DNA of 64,000 nt from Rhodococcus sp. ARC_M5 (GCF_022810405.1 NZ_JALGQE010000012.1:88986-152985); one strand, 5' to 3'. Positions 8,677 through 18,153 are shown, counted from the stretch's first letter. The notes: generated by a model not told the origin, from the sequence alone. Numbers and translations are program-made.

Positions 8677-9036
8677 TCAGCTTCGCTTGCACAGGCAGAA
8701 GATGTGCCCGGCCGGATCACGGAACACCCAGAACGAGGGCTGCGCGTCGTCGATGAGTTCGGCCCCGGCGTCGACGACGAAATCCCTGGCCTGTTCCATG
8801 TCGTCCACCACTAGGTCGAGGTGGATCTTGATGCCCTCGTTCGGCCAGTCGATGGGGGTGAAGTCCGCTGCCTTCTGAAAAGCGAGGCGCAGTTCGCCGG
8901 GACCGTGCGCCACCACCCAGTCGCCGTCGTCGCGCACCGGCTCCCATCCGAGGATGGTGCTGTAGAAACGGCCGAGCGCAGCCGGATCCGGGCAGTCGAG
9001 CACGGTGTAGTCGACGGTGATCCTCGGTGGCGTCAT
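8677..9036 (-). CDS. VOC-superfamily (glyoxalase/dioxygenase-like) protein
   Basis: 119 residues from the ATG at 9036. It shows the paired beta-alpha-beta-beta-beta modules of the VOC fold: ITVDYTVLDCPDPAALGRFYSTILGW at the start and IHLDLVVDDMEQARDFVVDAGAEL in the second half, closing with FWVFRDPAGHIFCL. The DPAGH-F-C-L ending is common in the glyoxalase/bleomycin-resistance-like group. The substrate is not deducible. The start is chosen because the 15-residue upstream extension overlaps the divergent GT2 gene and has no fold content. The divergent start codons (9036 and 9080) are 43 bp apart. Confidence 0.88.
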   Translation of the reverse strand: MTPPRITVDYTVLDCPDPAALGRFYSTILGWEPVRDDGDWVVAHGPGELRLAFQKAADFTPIDWPNEGIKIHLDLVVDDMEQARDFVVDAGAELIDDAQPSFWVFRDPAGHIFCLCKRS

Positions 9037-9079
9037 GGCGGACAGAGTAGCGGGACTCGACCGGGTAGCGTCAACATAC

Positions 9080-9979
9080 ATGCCAGTCGGTTTTGTATCA
9101 GTGATCGTGCCGTGCTTCGACGGCCTGCCGGACCTCGACGTTCAGCTTGCCGCGCTCGCCGCCCAGAATTACCACGGAGAGTTCGAGGTGATCATCAGCG
9201 ACAACGGGTCCACCGATGGATTGCGCGAGCATCTCGAGCAGCTGGAGTCTCCGTTGGATCTCCGCTGGATCGACAGCTCCGACGTCAGGGGCACCCCACA
9301 CGCGCGGAACGCCGGCATCGAGGCCGCTCGTGGAGACTTCCTCGTCTTCACCGACCAGGACGATGCCGTGTATCCGAATTGGCTCACCGCGCTCGCCCGA
9401 GCCGCAGAGACGTACGACGCCGTCGGCGGTCCGATCGAGGTGCGGACGCTGAACTCACCGGAGGTGGCGACATGGCGCGTGGTGCCTGCACCGGACGATC
9501 GATTCGAGACGACGTATCTGCCGTACGCCCACGGGAACAACTTCGGAATGTGGCGGCACGTCGTCGATCGAGTGGGCACGTTCGACGAGAGCTTCCTCGG
9601 TGGCGGTGAGGACGCAGACATCTCATGGCGAATTCAGGAGGCAGGCCTCTCCCTCGGCCACACCCCCGACGCGCTCGTTGCCTACCGCCTGAGGACGACG
9701 GTTCGCGCCGCGTTCCATCAGGGCGTCGGCTACGGCCGTTCCGCCTGGGAGGTCACCCACAAGCACGAGCAGAACGGAGCCCGTCAACCCCATCTCCGTG
9801 AGATGGGGTTGTTCGCCTACGGGCTGGCGTTGCGCAATCCCTGGTTGCCCAAGCGCCTGTCACCGCTACCGAAGGGAATGTGGGCGATGAGCATGGGAAC
9901 TGTGTACGGATCGCTGTCGCCGAGGATGCGGCACGCCCTGACGAACTTCCGGCTCAGCCGCCGAGCGCAGGGGCAATAG
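9080..9979 (+). CDS. GT2-family glycosyltransferase, paralogue of the gene at 20743
   Basis: 299 residues. A GT-A fold is clear: FVSVIVPCFDG start, FEVIISDNGSTDG nucleotide-binding strand, FTDQDDAVYPNW as the DxD-type metal site, and GGGEDADISWRIQEAGL as the ED-W acceptor/base region. The C-terminal part has RNPWLPKRLSP and no obvious transmembrane helix. It is similar across its length to the protein at 20743 (LAAQNYHGEFEVII versus LAAQDYKGEFEVIV; EVATWR in both). The role is probably transfer of a sugar to an envelope glycan or glycolipid. Its last 26 bases overlap the 3' end of the convergent mycolyltransferase gene. An unusual hairpin sits inside the coding sequence at 9785-9811. Confidence 0.9.
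   Translation: MPVGFVSVIVPCFDGLPDLDVQLAALAAQNYHGEFEVIISDNGSTDGLREHLEQLESPLDLRWIDSSDVRGTPHARNAGIEAARGDFLVFTDQDDAVYPNWLTALARAAETYDAVGGPIEVRTLNSPEVATWRVVPAPDDRFETTYLPYAHGNNFGMWRHVVDRVGTFDESFLGGGEDADISWRIQEAGLSLGHTPDALVAYRLRTTVRAAFHQGVGYGRSAWEVTHKHEQNGARQPHLREMGLFAYGLALRNPWLPKRLSPLPKGMWAMSMGTVYGSLSPRMRHALTNFRLSRRAQGQ
9785..9811 (+). other. perfect hairpin inside the GT2 coding sequence
   Basis: CAACCCCATCTC (9785-9796), a 3-nt loop and its exact complement (9800-9811) form a 12-bp stem within codons for RQPHLREMGL. There is no T-run after it, so it is not a standard terminator. The paralogous GT2 gene has a hairpin at nearly the same place (21436-21454). Confidence 0.6.
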
Positions 9980-10910
9980 TCTCGAACCACGCATCGTGCA
10001 GGTGCTGCTCCCAGTGGTTCCACCAGTGCACACCGGTACCGGTGATCTTGACGTTGGGTCGACCGCCTGCCGCCTGCAGCAACGGAACGAATGCACGGCT
10101 GCTCATGCCGGCTGCCGTCTCGAGCGGCACCATCTGCGCGAACCTGACGGGGTCGAAGCGGCTGCTCGCCGGGTTGAACACAGGGTCCGTAGCCGGTGAG
10201 CCGCTCCCCGAGGAGACGAAGACTGCCGTGTTGCGCAGTGCGCCCACGTTCAGCGACGGGTCGTTACGGATCCAGTCCGCGGACGGCCAGGTGCCCCACA
10301 TGTTGCGCGCGTTGCCGCCCATTTCGCCGACGGCGACCGAGATGCCCTGCGCGAACCCGGGGCTGCTCGCCGTCGGGTAGCCGCTGAACGACGCCACCGC
10401 CTTGTAGAAATCCGGACGATGCGCGGCCAGGTTGAGCGCGGAGGTTCCGCTCATCGACAGTCCTGCGACGGCATTGTTGACGTTGTCACTGCCGAACCGA
10501 TCGGCCATGACGGGCGGCAGCTCCTGAGTGAGGAAGGTTTCCCACTTCACCCGTCCGAGCTTGGGGTCGTCGCGCTGCCAGTCGGAGTAGAAGGTTCCGC
10601 CGCCGCCGAACGGAATGACCACGTTGACGTGCTTGTCGGCGAAGAAGCGCTCGACGTCGGTCTCGATGAGCCAGCCGCTGTTGTCCTCGGGTGCGCGCAG
10701 GCCGTCGAGCAGATACAGCGTGGGCGCTGGTCCGCCCCCGGCAGCTGTGAGCACCTTGATCGGGATGTCCTTGTCCATCGACGGCGAGTAGACGTAGACG
10801 AGCTCGGAGTCGGCCTTCGCCACACCGGTCCCCATCAGCACCGTTGCCATCGTGGCGACCAACACCGCCACCACAGCGAGCACCAGACTTCGCATCCGAG
10901 CATGCAGCAT
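9954..10910 (-). CDS. mycolyltransferase / antigen-85-type esterase
   Basis: 318 residues. A signal peptide (MRSLVLAVVAVLVATMATVL, cleavage near AKADS) indicates export. The mature part begins LVYVYSPSMDKDIPIKVL and has the antigen-85 alpha/beta-hydrolase hallmarks: LYLLDGLRAPEDNSGW, FYSDWQRDD, WETFLTQELP, nucleophile AGLSMSGTSA, and the late GVHWWNHWEQHL carrying the catalytic His. These enzymes move mycolates between trehalose mycolates and arabinogalactan outside the membrane. The ATG at 10910 is preferred because the AAGGGG element is 9 nt upstream of it but only 3 nt from the ATG at 10916. It is the first of two such genes here (see 24709) and overlaps the convergent GT2 gene by 26 bp. 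Confidence 0.93.
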   Translation of the reverse strand: MLHARMRSLVLAVVAVLVATMATVLMGTGVAKADSELVYVYSPSMDKDIPIKVLTAAGGGPAPTLYLLDGLRAPEDNSGWLIETDVERFFADKHVNVVIPFGGGGTFYSDWQRDDPKLGRVKWETFLTQELPPVMADRFGSDNVNNAVAGLSMSGTSALNLAAHRPDFYKAVASFSGYPTASSPGFAQGISVAVGEMGGNARNMWGTWPSADWIRNDPSLNVGALRNTAVFVSSGSGSPATDPVFNPASSRFDPVRFAQMVPLETAAGMSSRAFVPLLQAAGGRPNVKITGTGVHWWNHWEQHLHDAWFETIAPALGG

Positions 10911-10984
10911 GAACATTGTCCCCTTGTTCGTATCCAGCCGACCGTCTCGGGGAGGGTAACAGCCCGGTCACGGCATCGCCTCTT

Positions 10985-12898
10985 CTAGCGCAGCGGGCTG
11001 TCGACGATCCACCACGCCGCGTAGGGCGGCAACCACACCGAGCCGGCGTCGTCGACCCCCAGATCGTGCTGCGAGAGCACCTCGACCGGGGCCGGAATTC
11101 CGAGTTCGATGAGCTGCGCGTGCGGGAACGACCGGTGTTCGGCCGTCACGTTGTAGAGGGCGACCAGGGTGCCGCTGGGATGCCGCCTGCGCACCACGAG
11201 CAGACCGTCGTCCGATTCGCTCTGCACGTCCACCGGTGCCTCGGCGTGCAACATCGGCAGACCGGCGCGCACCTTCGCAATGCGCGCGATACCGTCGAAC
11301 ACTCGTTGCGCGTCACTCCCCTGCTGGAATCGGCCGGCGCGGTCGGCGTCGGTCACGCGGGGACGATGCACCCACCGATTGTCCCCGGCGTGAGCGGGTT
11401 CGTCGGCCCAGTTCGGGTCGCCAGGGGAACCGAGCTCGTCGCCGCCCCACACGACCGGAATCCCACCCCACCCGGCGATGACGGCGTGCGCCAGGAAGAT
11501 TCGCCCGAATGCGCCGTCGGGATCCAGGCGGGACGGTCCGAGGCCGGTGAGCGCGGCCGCGGTTCCGCTGATCCGGCGGTCGCCGGTGTCCGGGTTGTAC
11601 TGGAACACCAGGCCTTCGGCCCAGGAGCCGTCGAATTCCCCGGAGTACCAGTCGGCCAAGAAGTGGCGATGGCCTGCGCCCGAGAGCCCGAGTGACGCTG
11701 CGTCCCCGTCGTCGATGGCCCAGCCGATGTCGTCGTGGCAGCGAACATAGGTCACCCAGGTGCCACTCGGCGGAGTCGGCGGGAGTGCGGACAGGGCGTG
11801 ACGCGCCAAAGCCGTACTGCCCGTTGCCAACATCGACCACACCTGCACCATCAGCGAGTTGTGGTACGCGATGTCCGAGACGCGCCCGGTGTGCCGCCCC
11901 TGTCCCAGGTACGGCAGCAGGTCGCGGGGTCCGACGATCGCCTCGGCCTTGAAGAGCGTGGCCGGAGCAGCGAGTCGGGCGGTGGCGCGCAGGGCCTGGG
12001 TGATCGCATGCACCTCGGGTTGGTTCTGGCAGTTCGTGCCGAGCCGCTTCCACAGAAACGCGATCGCATCGAGCCGCAGCACTTCCACCCCGAGGTTGGC
12101 CAGATGCAGCACGATGCTGGCGAACTCCTGCAGCACAGCAGGATTGGCCCAGTTCAGATCCCACTGCCATTCGTTGAACGTCGTCCACACCCATTCGCAG
12201 AGCGTGTCGTCGAAGGTGAAACTGCCGGGTGCGAAATCGGGAAACACCTCGGGAAGCGTGCGCTCGTACGAGTCCGGGGTGGTGCGATCGGGATAGATCA
12301 GAAAGTAGTCTCGATACCTCGGATCACCGGCACGCGCCTTCTCCGCCCATTCGTGTTCGCGAGCAACGTGATTGAGTACCAGATCGACCACAAGACTGAT
12401 GCCGCGTCCGCGTAGCGTCTGCGCGAGCGCCCGCAAGTCCTCGTTGGTGCCGAGATCCTCGCGCACCGCGCGGTAGTCCATCACCGCGTATCCGCCGTCG
12501 TTGTCGCCGGGCCGCGGTTGCAGCAGCGGCATCAAGTGCAGGTAGGTGACGCCGAGCTCGGCCAGATGGTCGAGCCGTTCGCCCACTCCGCGCAACGTCT
12601 GTCCGTACCGGTCGACGTAACAGGCGTAGCCGAACATGTCCGGCTGCTGAAACCAATCCGGTTCGAGCGATCGGCGCTGGTCGAGTCGGTGCAGATCCTC
12701 GGGGCGGGCGGCATAGGCGTGCGCTGCGATCTCCACCATGGTCGCTGCGACGGCGTCGGGATCGGGGTAGACGGCCGTGACCGCGTCGTGCAGATCGGGG
12801 AACCACTGCTCGAGTCGCAACTCGAACGTTTCCCGTCGGTGGGCGGGAAGTTCGGCGAGGATGTCGCGGGTGACGTCGGAGACGGCGGGGTGAACCAT
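10985..12898 (-). CDS. amylosucrase (GH13 subfamily 4)
   Basis: 637 residues, almost exactly the length of the Neisseria polysaccharea enzyme. An N-terminal helical domain precedes the barrel. Catalytic residues are visible: nucleophile Asp277 in [13 protein letters not shown], acid/base Glu319 in LFKAEAIV, and the stabiliser pair in RCHDDIGW (His388, Asp389). Tyr and Asp residues in [11 protein letters not shown] and the DLVLNHVA loop complete the subsite. Amylosucrase uses sucrose to build alpha-1,4-glucan and releases fructose, without ADP-glucose. No signal peptide is seen, so it acts in the cytosol. It stands alone, 75 bp upstream of the mycolyltransferase on the same strand. Sucrose hydrolase, a close relative, cannot be excluded. 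Confidence 0.9.
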   Translation of the reverse strand: MVHPAVSDVTRDILAELPAHRRETFELRLEQWFPDLHDAVTAVYPDPDAVAATMVEIAAHAYAARPEDLHRLDQRRSLEPDWFQQPDMFGYACYVDRYGQTLRGVGERLDHLAELGVTYLHLMPLLQPRPGDNDGGYAVMDYRAVREDLGTNEDLRALAQTLRGRGISLVVDLVLNHVAREHEWAEKARAGDPRYRDYFLIYPDRTTPDSYERTLPEVFPDFAPGSFTFDDTLCEWVWTTFNEWQWDLNWANPAVLQEFASIVLHLANLGVEVLRLDAIAFLWKRLGTNCQNQPEVHAITQALRATARLAAPATLFKAEAIVGPRDLLPYLGQGRHTGRVSDIAYHNSLMVQVWSMLATGSTALARHALSALPPTPPSGTWVTYVRCHDDIGWAIDDGDAASLGLSGAGHRHFLADWYSGEFDGSWAEGLVFQYNPDTGDRRISGTAAALTGLGPSRLDPDGAFGRIFLAHAVIAGWGGIPVVWGGDELGSPGDPNWADEPAHAGDNRWVHRPRVTDADRAGRFQQGSDAQRVFDGIARIAKVRAGLPMLHAEAPVDVQSESDDGLLVVRRRHPSGTLVALYNVTAEHRSFPHAQLIELGIPAPVEVLSQHDLGVDDAGSVWLPPYAAWWIVDSPLR

Positions 12899-12969
12899 GG
12901 ACTCATTCTGGCATCGACCCCGGCGTGCGGACGCGCATACATCCGGTTACCGCGGGGTATCAGAGCGGC

Positions 12970-13929
12970 ATGTCATTGCTGACCCGCACGCTGGACACGA
13001 TCCTCGACAGAGCAGTCGTTCCCGGATACTCCCGCATCGGTGCGACGGTGCGTCGACGGTTCTGGGCCGCGGATCCGACGCCCTTCCCCTCCCCCATCGA
13101 CATGGTGGTGACCGGTGCGTCGTCCGGGTTGGGCGCAGCCACGGCGAAGGAACTGGCCAGGTTGGGGGCACGGGTCCACCTGGTCGGTAGGTCGGCCGAT
13201 CGGCTGGAGTCCGCGGCCGCCGGCATCCGAGCCGAGGTGCCCGACGCCTCCCTCGTGGTACGCGAGTGCGATGTCAGCAATCTCGACTCCGTGGCCGAGT
13301 TGATCGCGGCTCTGGCGTCCGAGCTCACGTCGGTGCATGCTCTCGTGCACTGCGCCGGGGTGATGCCGGACGGGAGACAACTGTCTGCACAGGGACACGA
13401 ATCTGCTTACGCCACCCATGTTCTCGGGCCGGTGGCGTTGACGGTGGGACTGCGAGAGCTGTTCGACGCCGGATCTCGGGTCGTCTTCGTCTCCAGCGGC
13501 GGCATGTACCCGGTGCCGCTGCAGTCCGCGGACTTCGAATACGCGGACGGCAAATACTCCGGTATGACGGCATACGCCAGAACCAAACGCATGCAGGTGG
13601 TGGTGGCGGAGCAGTTGGCCGAACGCTTTTCGCTCGAAGACGATCCGGTGGTGCACAGCATGCACCCGGGCTGGGCGGCGACGCCCGGGGTCACCGGCTC
13701 GATGCCGTTGTTCGGTTCGGTGATGAAGCCGATTCTGCGGACCGCACGCGACGGGGCAGACACCATCGTCTGGCTCGTGGCAGCGGATCAGGCATTGACC
13801 AGCACCGGTACGTTCTGGCACGACCGGGCCCCGCGTCCGACTCATTACCCGTCCTGGCGTGGAGATTCACCACGCGTGCGAGATGCCTTGTGGGCAAGCG
13901 TGGTCGAGGCAACGGGCATCGAGCTCTGA
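12970..13929 (+). CDS. short-chain dehydrogenase/reductase
   Basis: 319 residues from the ATG at 12970. The cofactor motif TGASSGLGAATAKELA lies near residue 48, preceded by an N-terminal extension of about 45 residues. The strand HALVHCAGVMP replaces the usual NNAG, and the catalytic SSGGMYP...AYARTK gives Ser and Tyr-x-x-x-Lys. The extension and the HPGWAATPGV segment resemble the DHRS12-like group of SDRs, which are putative lipid-linked oxidoreductases. The substrate is unknown. The 15-residue upstream extension is discarded because it runs into the divergent amylosucrase promoter. The next gene, on the opposite strand, ends 5 bp away. Confidence 0.9.
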   Translation: MSLLTRTLDTILDRAVVPGYSRIGATVRRRFWAADPTPFPSPIDMVVTGASSGLGAATAKELARLGARVHLVGRSADRLESAAAGIRAEVPDASLVVRECDVSNLDSVAELIAALASELTSVHALVHCAGVMPDGRQLSAQGHESAYATHVLGPVALTVGLRELFDAGSRVVFVSSGGMYPVPLQSADFEYADGKYSGMTAYARTKRMQVVVAEQLAERFSLEDDPVVHSMHPGWAATPGVTGSMPLFGSVMKPILRTARDGADTIVWLVAADQALTSTGTFWHDRAPRPTHYPSWRGDSPRVRDALWASVVEATGIEL

Positions 13930-13934
13930 CGGCT

Positions 13935-14474
13935 TCACGGCTGGACTGCCGACCGCTGTCGCCCACCGAACACGTTCCGAACGAGCATCAGCACGGTCAA
14001 GCCGGTGCCCCAGCCCATCATGCACAGAATGACACCCACACCCGATTGACCGGTGACATCGGTGCTTGCTTCGATGCAGAACGCAGTGGCGAACCCTGCC
14101 GTCGTGCCCAACGCAGCGACGTGTCCACCGGTCTTCGCCCAGCGCGACATGCGTGCGGCAAGAAGGCACAGCACTACGACCGTCGCACCGCACGCGACGA
14201 CTTGCCAGGACGGGAATTCGTTCGGTGCCGGCAGACCCGGGCCACGGAACTCGCCCCGGTAGTCCGCGGACCAGCTCAGCCACCCTGCGCACGCGGCGAA
14301 ACCCGATGCGACAGCGACCGATCCGGTGGCCCACAAGCCGAGCGGGCCGCTCCCCTTGCTCTCTCGACGCTTCGAGAACACCGCCCACAGAACAAGAGCC
14401 CAGAACGTCGACGGCACACCGACGAACACGAAGACTATCCACAGGAACTGAGACCACGAAAAGTCGACTGCCAT
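13935..14474 (-). CDS. four-helix membrane protein of unknown function
   Basis: 179 residues with four hydrophobic helices: FLWIVFVFVGVPSTFWALVL, LWATGSVAVASGFAACAG, WQVVACGATVVVLCLLA and GVGVILCMMGWGTGLTVLML. A loop of about 20 residues (DYRGEFRGPGLPAPNEF) lies between helices 2 and 3. No family or catalytic motif is recognised. It lies 37 bp downstream of the GAF/PucR regulator on the same strand, but start and stop spacing alone does not prove an operon. A membrane protein of unknown role is as far as the sequence goes. Confidence 0.65.
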   Translation of the reverse strand: MAVDFSWSQFLWIVFVFVGVPSTFWALVLWAVFSKRRESKGSGPLGLWATGSVAVASGFAACAGWLSWSADYRGEFRGPGLPAPNEFPSWQVVACGATVVVLCLLAARMSRWAKTGGHVAALGTTAGFATAFCIEASTDVTGQSGVGVILCMMGWGTGLTVLMLVRNVFGGRQRSAVQP

Positions 14475-14511
14475 GCCCCGACGCTATCCGACGAGCACCG
14501 ATTCTCTCGGA

Positions 14512-16281
14512 TCACAGACCCAGCAGATCGGCGGACCGTCGCAGGCGCATCAGCACCTGAAGATCGAGAGCATCGTCCGGGTCGCGCCACTGCGTACCGA
14601 TCAGCCGGTCGATCGCGTCGAGCCGTTGATAGAGCGTGTTGACGTGTACCCCCAGGCTCGACGCGGTGGCCGAATGATGGCGACCGTGAGCCAGATACGT
14701 CGACAACGTCTCCATCAGCGGGACCCCGCGCTTGTTCTGTTCCGCGAGCAGCGGCCCGAGCTTGTCCTCGGTGAGTTCGTCCAAGTGCTCACGAGCCATG
14801 TGACTCAGCAGGATTCGGTAGATGCCAAGGCCACGCGCCGAGGACACGTCCCCATCCCGGCCGAGGGTGGTCAGCACGTCTACAGTCTGTTGCGCCTCCC
14901 GGAACGCCGCCGCCAGAGCGTCGGCACCTCGCGCGGGCTCGGAGATCCCGACGGTGGCACGGGTGGCGATCATGCGGCGGACGGCAGCGGACTCGCGAGC
15001 AGGAACGACCAGCAATACCCTCGAACCCTGCTCTGCTACAACCGATCCCGGCGGCAGTGCAGCCGCTTCCAGCTCGGACCTCGACGCGTTTCCCTGCGCG
15101 ACCGCCACACAATACGTCACGTCCGGAGCCAGTCCGGCGCGGTGGAACTGCCTGCGTTCATCGTCGGGTGACGAGGTCGGATGGAGCAGCAGGTCGAGCA
15201 GGAATGCGTCCTGCGCACGGCGTGCGGACTCCGCCGCCGCGCGCTCCTCGGCCAGCGAGAGCGCGATGGCCGGCACAGCCCGATCGAGAAGTAGGTGGGT
15301 CCGGCTGTCGTCCGGTCCGACGGAGATCAACGCCCCCAGAAAGCGTCCGGCAGCCACCACCCTGCGTGCGGTCATACCGTCGCCCACGGCAGTATCCGCG
15401 CCCGCCCTACAGCGTTCGACCATGGCGTCGACCTCGATAGCTCTGTCCTCCAGCGCAACCGGTACGGACGCGCCATCGGCCACGAAATACGCCGGGCATT
15501 CGGTGGCCGACGCCACCTCCCGCACCAGACTCCGTACGCCGCCGCCCTGGAGCACCACCTGGGTCAACGTACGGTCCCACTGCAGGGTCTGTTCCAATTC
15601 CGCGGTGCGGAGCGACAATTCGGCGTTGAGCGTTTCGAGCTTGTCGATCGCTCGCACGTTCTCGATGGCGATGGCCGCGTGTGCGGCCAGTGCCGACAGC
15701 AGCGCGATCTCACTGTCTGCGAAGTCCCGCTCCTGCCGCTTGCACGCGAACAATGCGCCGATCACTCGGTCGCCGACCCGGAGGGGCACGCCCAGTAGTC
15801 CGCGCATGTTCTCCGACCGCGCAGCACTGTCCGCTCCCGTGATGTGCCGAAATGCAGGTTCGCTCTGGTAGTCGGGTGTCCAGGACGGCGAGGCCCCGCG
15901 CACGATCAGGCCGACGAGCCCCTCGTCCAGCGTGAGCCTGATGCCCACCAGCTTCGGCGTCAAAGCACCACTGGTGACCTCGATGACGAACTCGTTCCCG
16001 TACACCGAGCCCATGTAGGCCAGATCCACGCCCAGAAGTGTGCGGGCCTGGTCCACCACCTCCTGCAGCAGGATCCGATTGTCGCGCACGGTCGTCAGGC
16101 GCACCGCGATGTCGTTGAGCGCCGAGAGTTCGGTACTGCGCTGTCTGCGCTGATCGAGCAACGCGCGCAGCCTGGAGGCCGCGTACGCCTCGGCACCGGG
16201 ATGTTCTCGACCGTGGGCTTCCAGTTCGTCGATGGACGCATCGTCCAGCAGTAGTTCCATCCATGACTTCGCGGGCGACAT
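14512..16281 (-). CDS. GAF-domain PucR/CdaR-type transcriptional regulator
   Basis: 589 residues. Order: an N-terminal helical segment, a GAF domain (about residues 45-200, with LVGIRLTLDEGLVGLIVRG and LLGVPLRVGDRVIGALFACK), a middle region with a second sensory-like fold, and a C-terminal PucR-type helix-turn-helix (LAHGRHHSATASSLGVHVNTLYQRLDAIDRLIG). CdaR/PucR regulators of this build control acid-sugar, purine or short organic acid catabolism. The start lies 49 bp from the divergent glycolate-oxidase-like gene at 16331, so this is its likely regulator; the ligand is inferred to be a hydroxy-acid but is not shown. The spacer is too short for two independent promoters, so overlapping control is likely. 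Confidence 0.9.
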   Translation of the reverse strand: MSPAKSWMELLLDDASIDELEAHGREHPGAEAYAASRLRALLDQRRQRSTELSALNDIAVRLTTVRDNRILLQEVVDQARTLLGVDLAYMGSVYGNEFVIEVTSGALTPKLVGIRLTLDEGLVGLIVRGASPSWTPDYQSEPAFRHITGADSAARSENMRGLLGVPLRVGDRVIGALFACKRQERDFADSEIALLSALAAHAAIAIENVRAIDKLETLNAELSLRTAELEQTLQWDRTLTQVVLQGGGVRSLVREVASATECPAYFVADGASVPVALEDRAIEVDAMVERCRAGADTAVGDGMTARRVVAAGRFLGALISVGPDDSRTHLLLDRAVPAIALSLAEERAAAESARRAQDAFLLDLLLHPTSSPDDERRQFHRAGLAPDVTYCVAVAQGNASRSELEAAALPPGSVVAEQGSRVLLVVPARESAAVRRMIATRATVGISEPARGADALAAAFREAQQTVDVLTTLGRDGDVSSARGLGIYRILLSHMAREHLDELTEDKLGPLLAEQNKRGVPLMETLSTYLAHGRHHSATASSLGVHVNTLYQRLDAIDRLIGTQWRDPDDALDLQVLMRLRRSADLLGL

Positions 16282-16330
16282 AGAGAAAACCTACATTGGC
16301 CGAGACCCAGGTCACAGCTAGAGTCGAAGC

Positions 16331-17704
16331 ATGTCGCTCGTCGAACAGTTGTCGAACTCTCTCCCCGCGGATCGTCTCGTCGTCGATCCCGACGTCATCG
16401 CCTCGTACCAGCACGACGAGGCGGAATGGGCCCCGTTTGCGATGCCCCTTGCCGTCGTGCGGCCCCGCACCGCCGAGGAAGTGCAGGCTGTCGTTCGTGC
16501 GTGCCTCGCTCACGGCGCGCCCGTTGTCACTCGCGGGGCGGGTACCGGGTTGTCCGGTGGCGCGAATGCCACCGAGGGATGCGTCGTGCTCGCACTCGAC
16601 GGTATGGACGCGATCAAGGAGATCGACCTACTCGAGCGCTACGCCGTCGTGGAGCCGGGAGTGGTCAACGATCATCTGCGCGCAGCCGTCGCCGAGCAGG
16701 GTCTGTGGTATCCCCCGGATCCGGCCAGCGCGCCGTGGTCGACCATCGGCGGCAACGTGGCCACCAATGCGGGCGGGCTGTGCTGCGTGAAATACGGCGT
16801 GACCCGCGATTACGTCATGGGCATGCAGGTCGTCACCGGAACCGGCGAGCTGGTGCGGCTCGGGCGCAAGACCGCGAAAGGTGTTGCCGGATACGATCTT
16901 GCGGGGCTGATGGTCGGGTCGGAGGGCACGCTCGGCATCATCACCGAAGTGACACTCAAGCTGCGCCCGCTGCAGGATCCGCAACGCACCGTTGCGGGCT
17001 ATTTCGATTCGATCGTCGACGCCGGACGTGCCGTGGCCGCAGTTGCCGCCGCCGGATTGACGCCCTCCGCGTTGGAGCTGATCGACAAGCAGTGCCTCAT
17101 CGCCGTCGACGCCTGGAAGAACATGGGCCTGTCGGTCGAGGCCAATGTAGTGCTGCTCGGACGAATCGATGATCCTGGCCTCATCGGAGACCAGGAAGCC
17201 GAGAAGATGCTCTCGTGTTTCGACGAGGCCGGGGCGACGTGGTCTGCGGTCTCGACCGATCAGGAGGAGGCCGACGCGCTGTTCGCAGCCCGACGGTTGG
17301 CGTATCCGGCGATGGAGCGGCTGGGTCCGGTATTGACCGAGGACGTGTGCGTACCGAAGAAGCATGTGCCCGAGATGCTGTCGCGTATCGAGCAGATCGG
17401 CCTTCGATACGAGACGACGATCGCCAACATCGCCCATGCCGGTGACGGAAACCTGCACCCGCTGCTCATCACGCCACACGACGACCTTCCGGCTCGCGAG
17501 CGTGCCCAGGCCGCCTTCGCCGAGATCATCGACGCTGCTTTGGAACTCGGCGGCACCGTGACCGGTGAGCACGGAGTAGGGCTGCTCAAGATGGACGGTC
17601 TGGTGCAAGAACTCGATCCGGTGGTGTTGGACATGCACCGCGCGGTGAAGAAAGCCCTGGATCCACACGGAATCCTGAACCCGGGCAAGGTGTTCGCGTC
17701 CTGA
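16331..17704 (+). CDS. FAD-linked 2-hydroxy-acid oxidase, GlcD-like
   Basis: 457 residues, the usual GlcD/D-lactate dehydrogenase length. The N-terminal FAD-binding PCMH domain has VVTRGAGTGLSGGA near residue 68 and STIGGNVATNAGG near residue 142; the C-terminal oxidase domain ends GTVTGEHGVGLLKMD and DPHGILNPGKVF. The IAHAGDGNLHP motif supplies the metal/substrate His residues. Such enzymes oxidise glycolate, D-lactate or related alpha-hydroxy acids to 2-oxo acids. No glcE or glcF partner is nearby, so this is more likely a self-contained dehydrogenase than part of a GlcDEF complex. Expression is probably set by the divergent GAF/PucR protein. Confidence 0.92.
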   Translation: MSLVEQLSNSLPADRLVVDPDVIASYQHDEAEWAPFAMPLAVVRPRTAEEVQAVVRACLAHGAPVVTRGAGTGLSGGANATEGCVVLALDGMDAIKEIDLLERYAVVEPGVVNDHLRAAVAEQGLWYPPDPASAPWSTIGGNVATNAGGLCCVKYGVTRDYVMGMQVVTGTGELVRLGRKTAKGVAGYDLAGLMVGSEGTLGIITEVTLKLRPLQDPQRTVAGYFDSIVDAGRAVAAVAAAGLTPSALELIDKQCLIAVDAWKNMGLSVEANVVLLGRIDDPGLIGDQEAEKMLSCFDEAGATWSAVSTDQEEADALFAARRLAYPAMERLGPVLTEDVCVPKKHVPEMLSRIEQIGLRYETTIANIAHAGDGNLHPLLITPHDDLPARERAQAAFAEIIDAALELGGTVTGEHGVGLLKMDGLVQELDPVVLDMHRAVKKALDPHGILNPGKVFAS

Positions 17705-17717
17705 TGTTGTTCAGGTC

Positions 17718-18041
17718 CTACGGTTGCGTCGATAGATTGCCGTTGTGCAGCACCGTCACCAGCAGACTCGGTAGGCCGTTGACCAGAAGAATTACGGCAA
17801 CCATGAGACCGATTGCCAACCACGGCTCGCTCAGCCAGAAATAGTTGCCGAGCTGGAGCGCACCGTAGATACTCAGCAACCATCCGGCAGTCTGGGCACC
17901 GCGGACACGTCGGGCGGGTCTGACCGGATACGAGCCGTTCACGGCTGGCAACCTACGGCCGTAGTTCTCACGAGCGGCGATTCGAGCTGCCACGACGTGA
18001 AGCAGAACAGCGAACGTGATGGCACACAACGCAAGCACCAC
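17718..18041 (-). CDS. small membrane protein of unknown function
   Basis: 107 residues from a GTG at 18041. The N-terminal helix (VLALCAITFAVLLHVVAARI) is followed by a basic loop (RRLPAVNGSYPVRPARRVRG) and two more helices (GWLLSIYGALQLGNYF and AIGLMVAVILLVNGLPSLLV). It ends 13 bp from the convergent GlcD-like gene. No family is recognised. The helix pattern and the absence of a better overlapping frame support a real gene, but not strongly. Confidence 0.55.
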   Translation of the reverse strand: MVLALCAITFAVLLHVVAARIAARENYGRRLPAVNGSYPVRPARRVRGAQTAGWLLSIYGALQLGNYFWLSEPWLAIGLMVAVILLVNGLPSLLVTVLHNGNLSTQP

Positions 18042-18153
18042 GTATCCGTCACCCCTGTCGTCCGGTTCCTGTCAGCGCAGTCTCGCAGGCCGAGCAGTGA
18101 TACGCCAGGGACGAGGGCCTAGTTCGGTCGGACCACACGGTTAGGCTGCGGGC

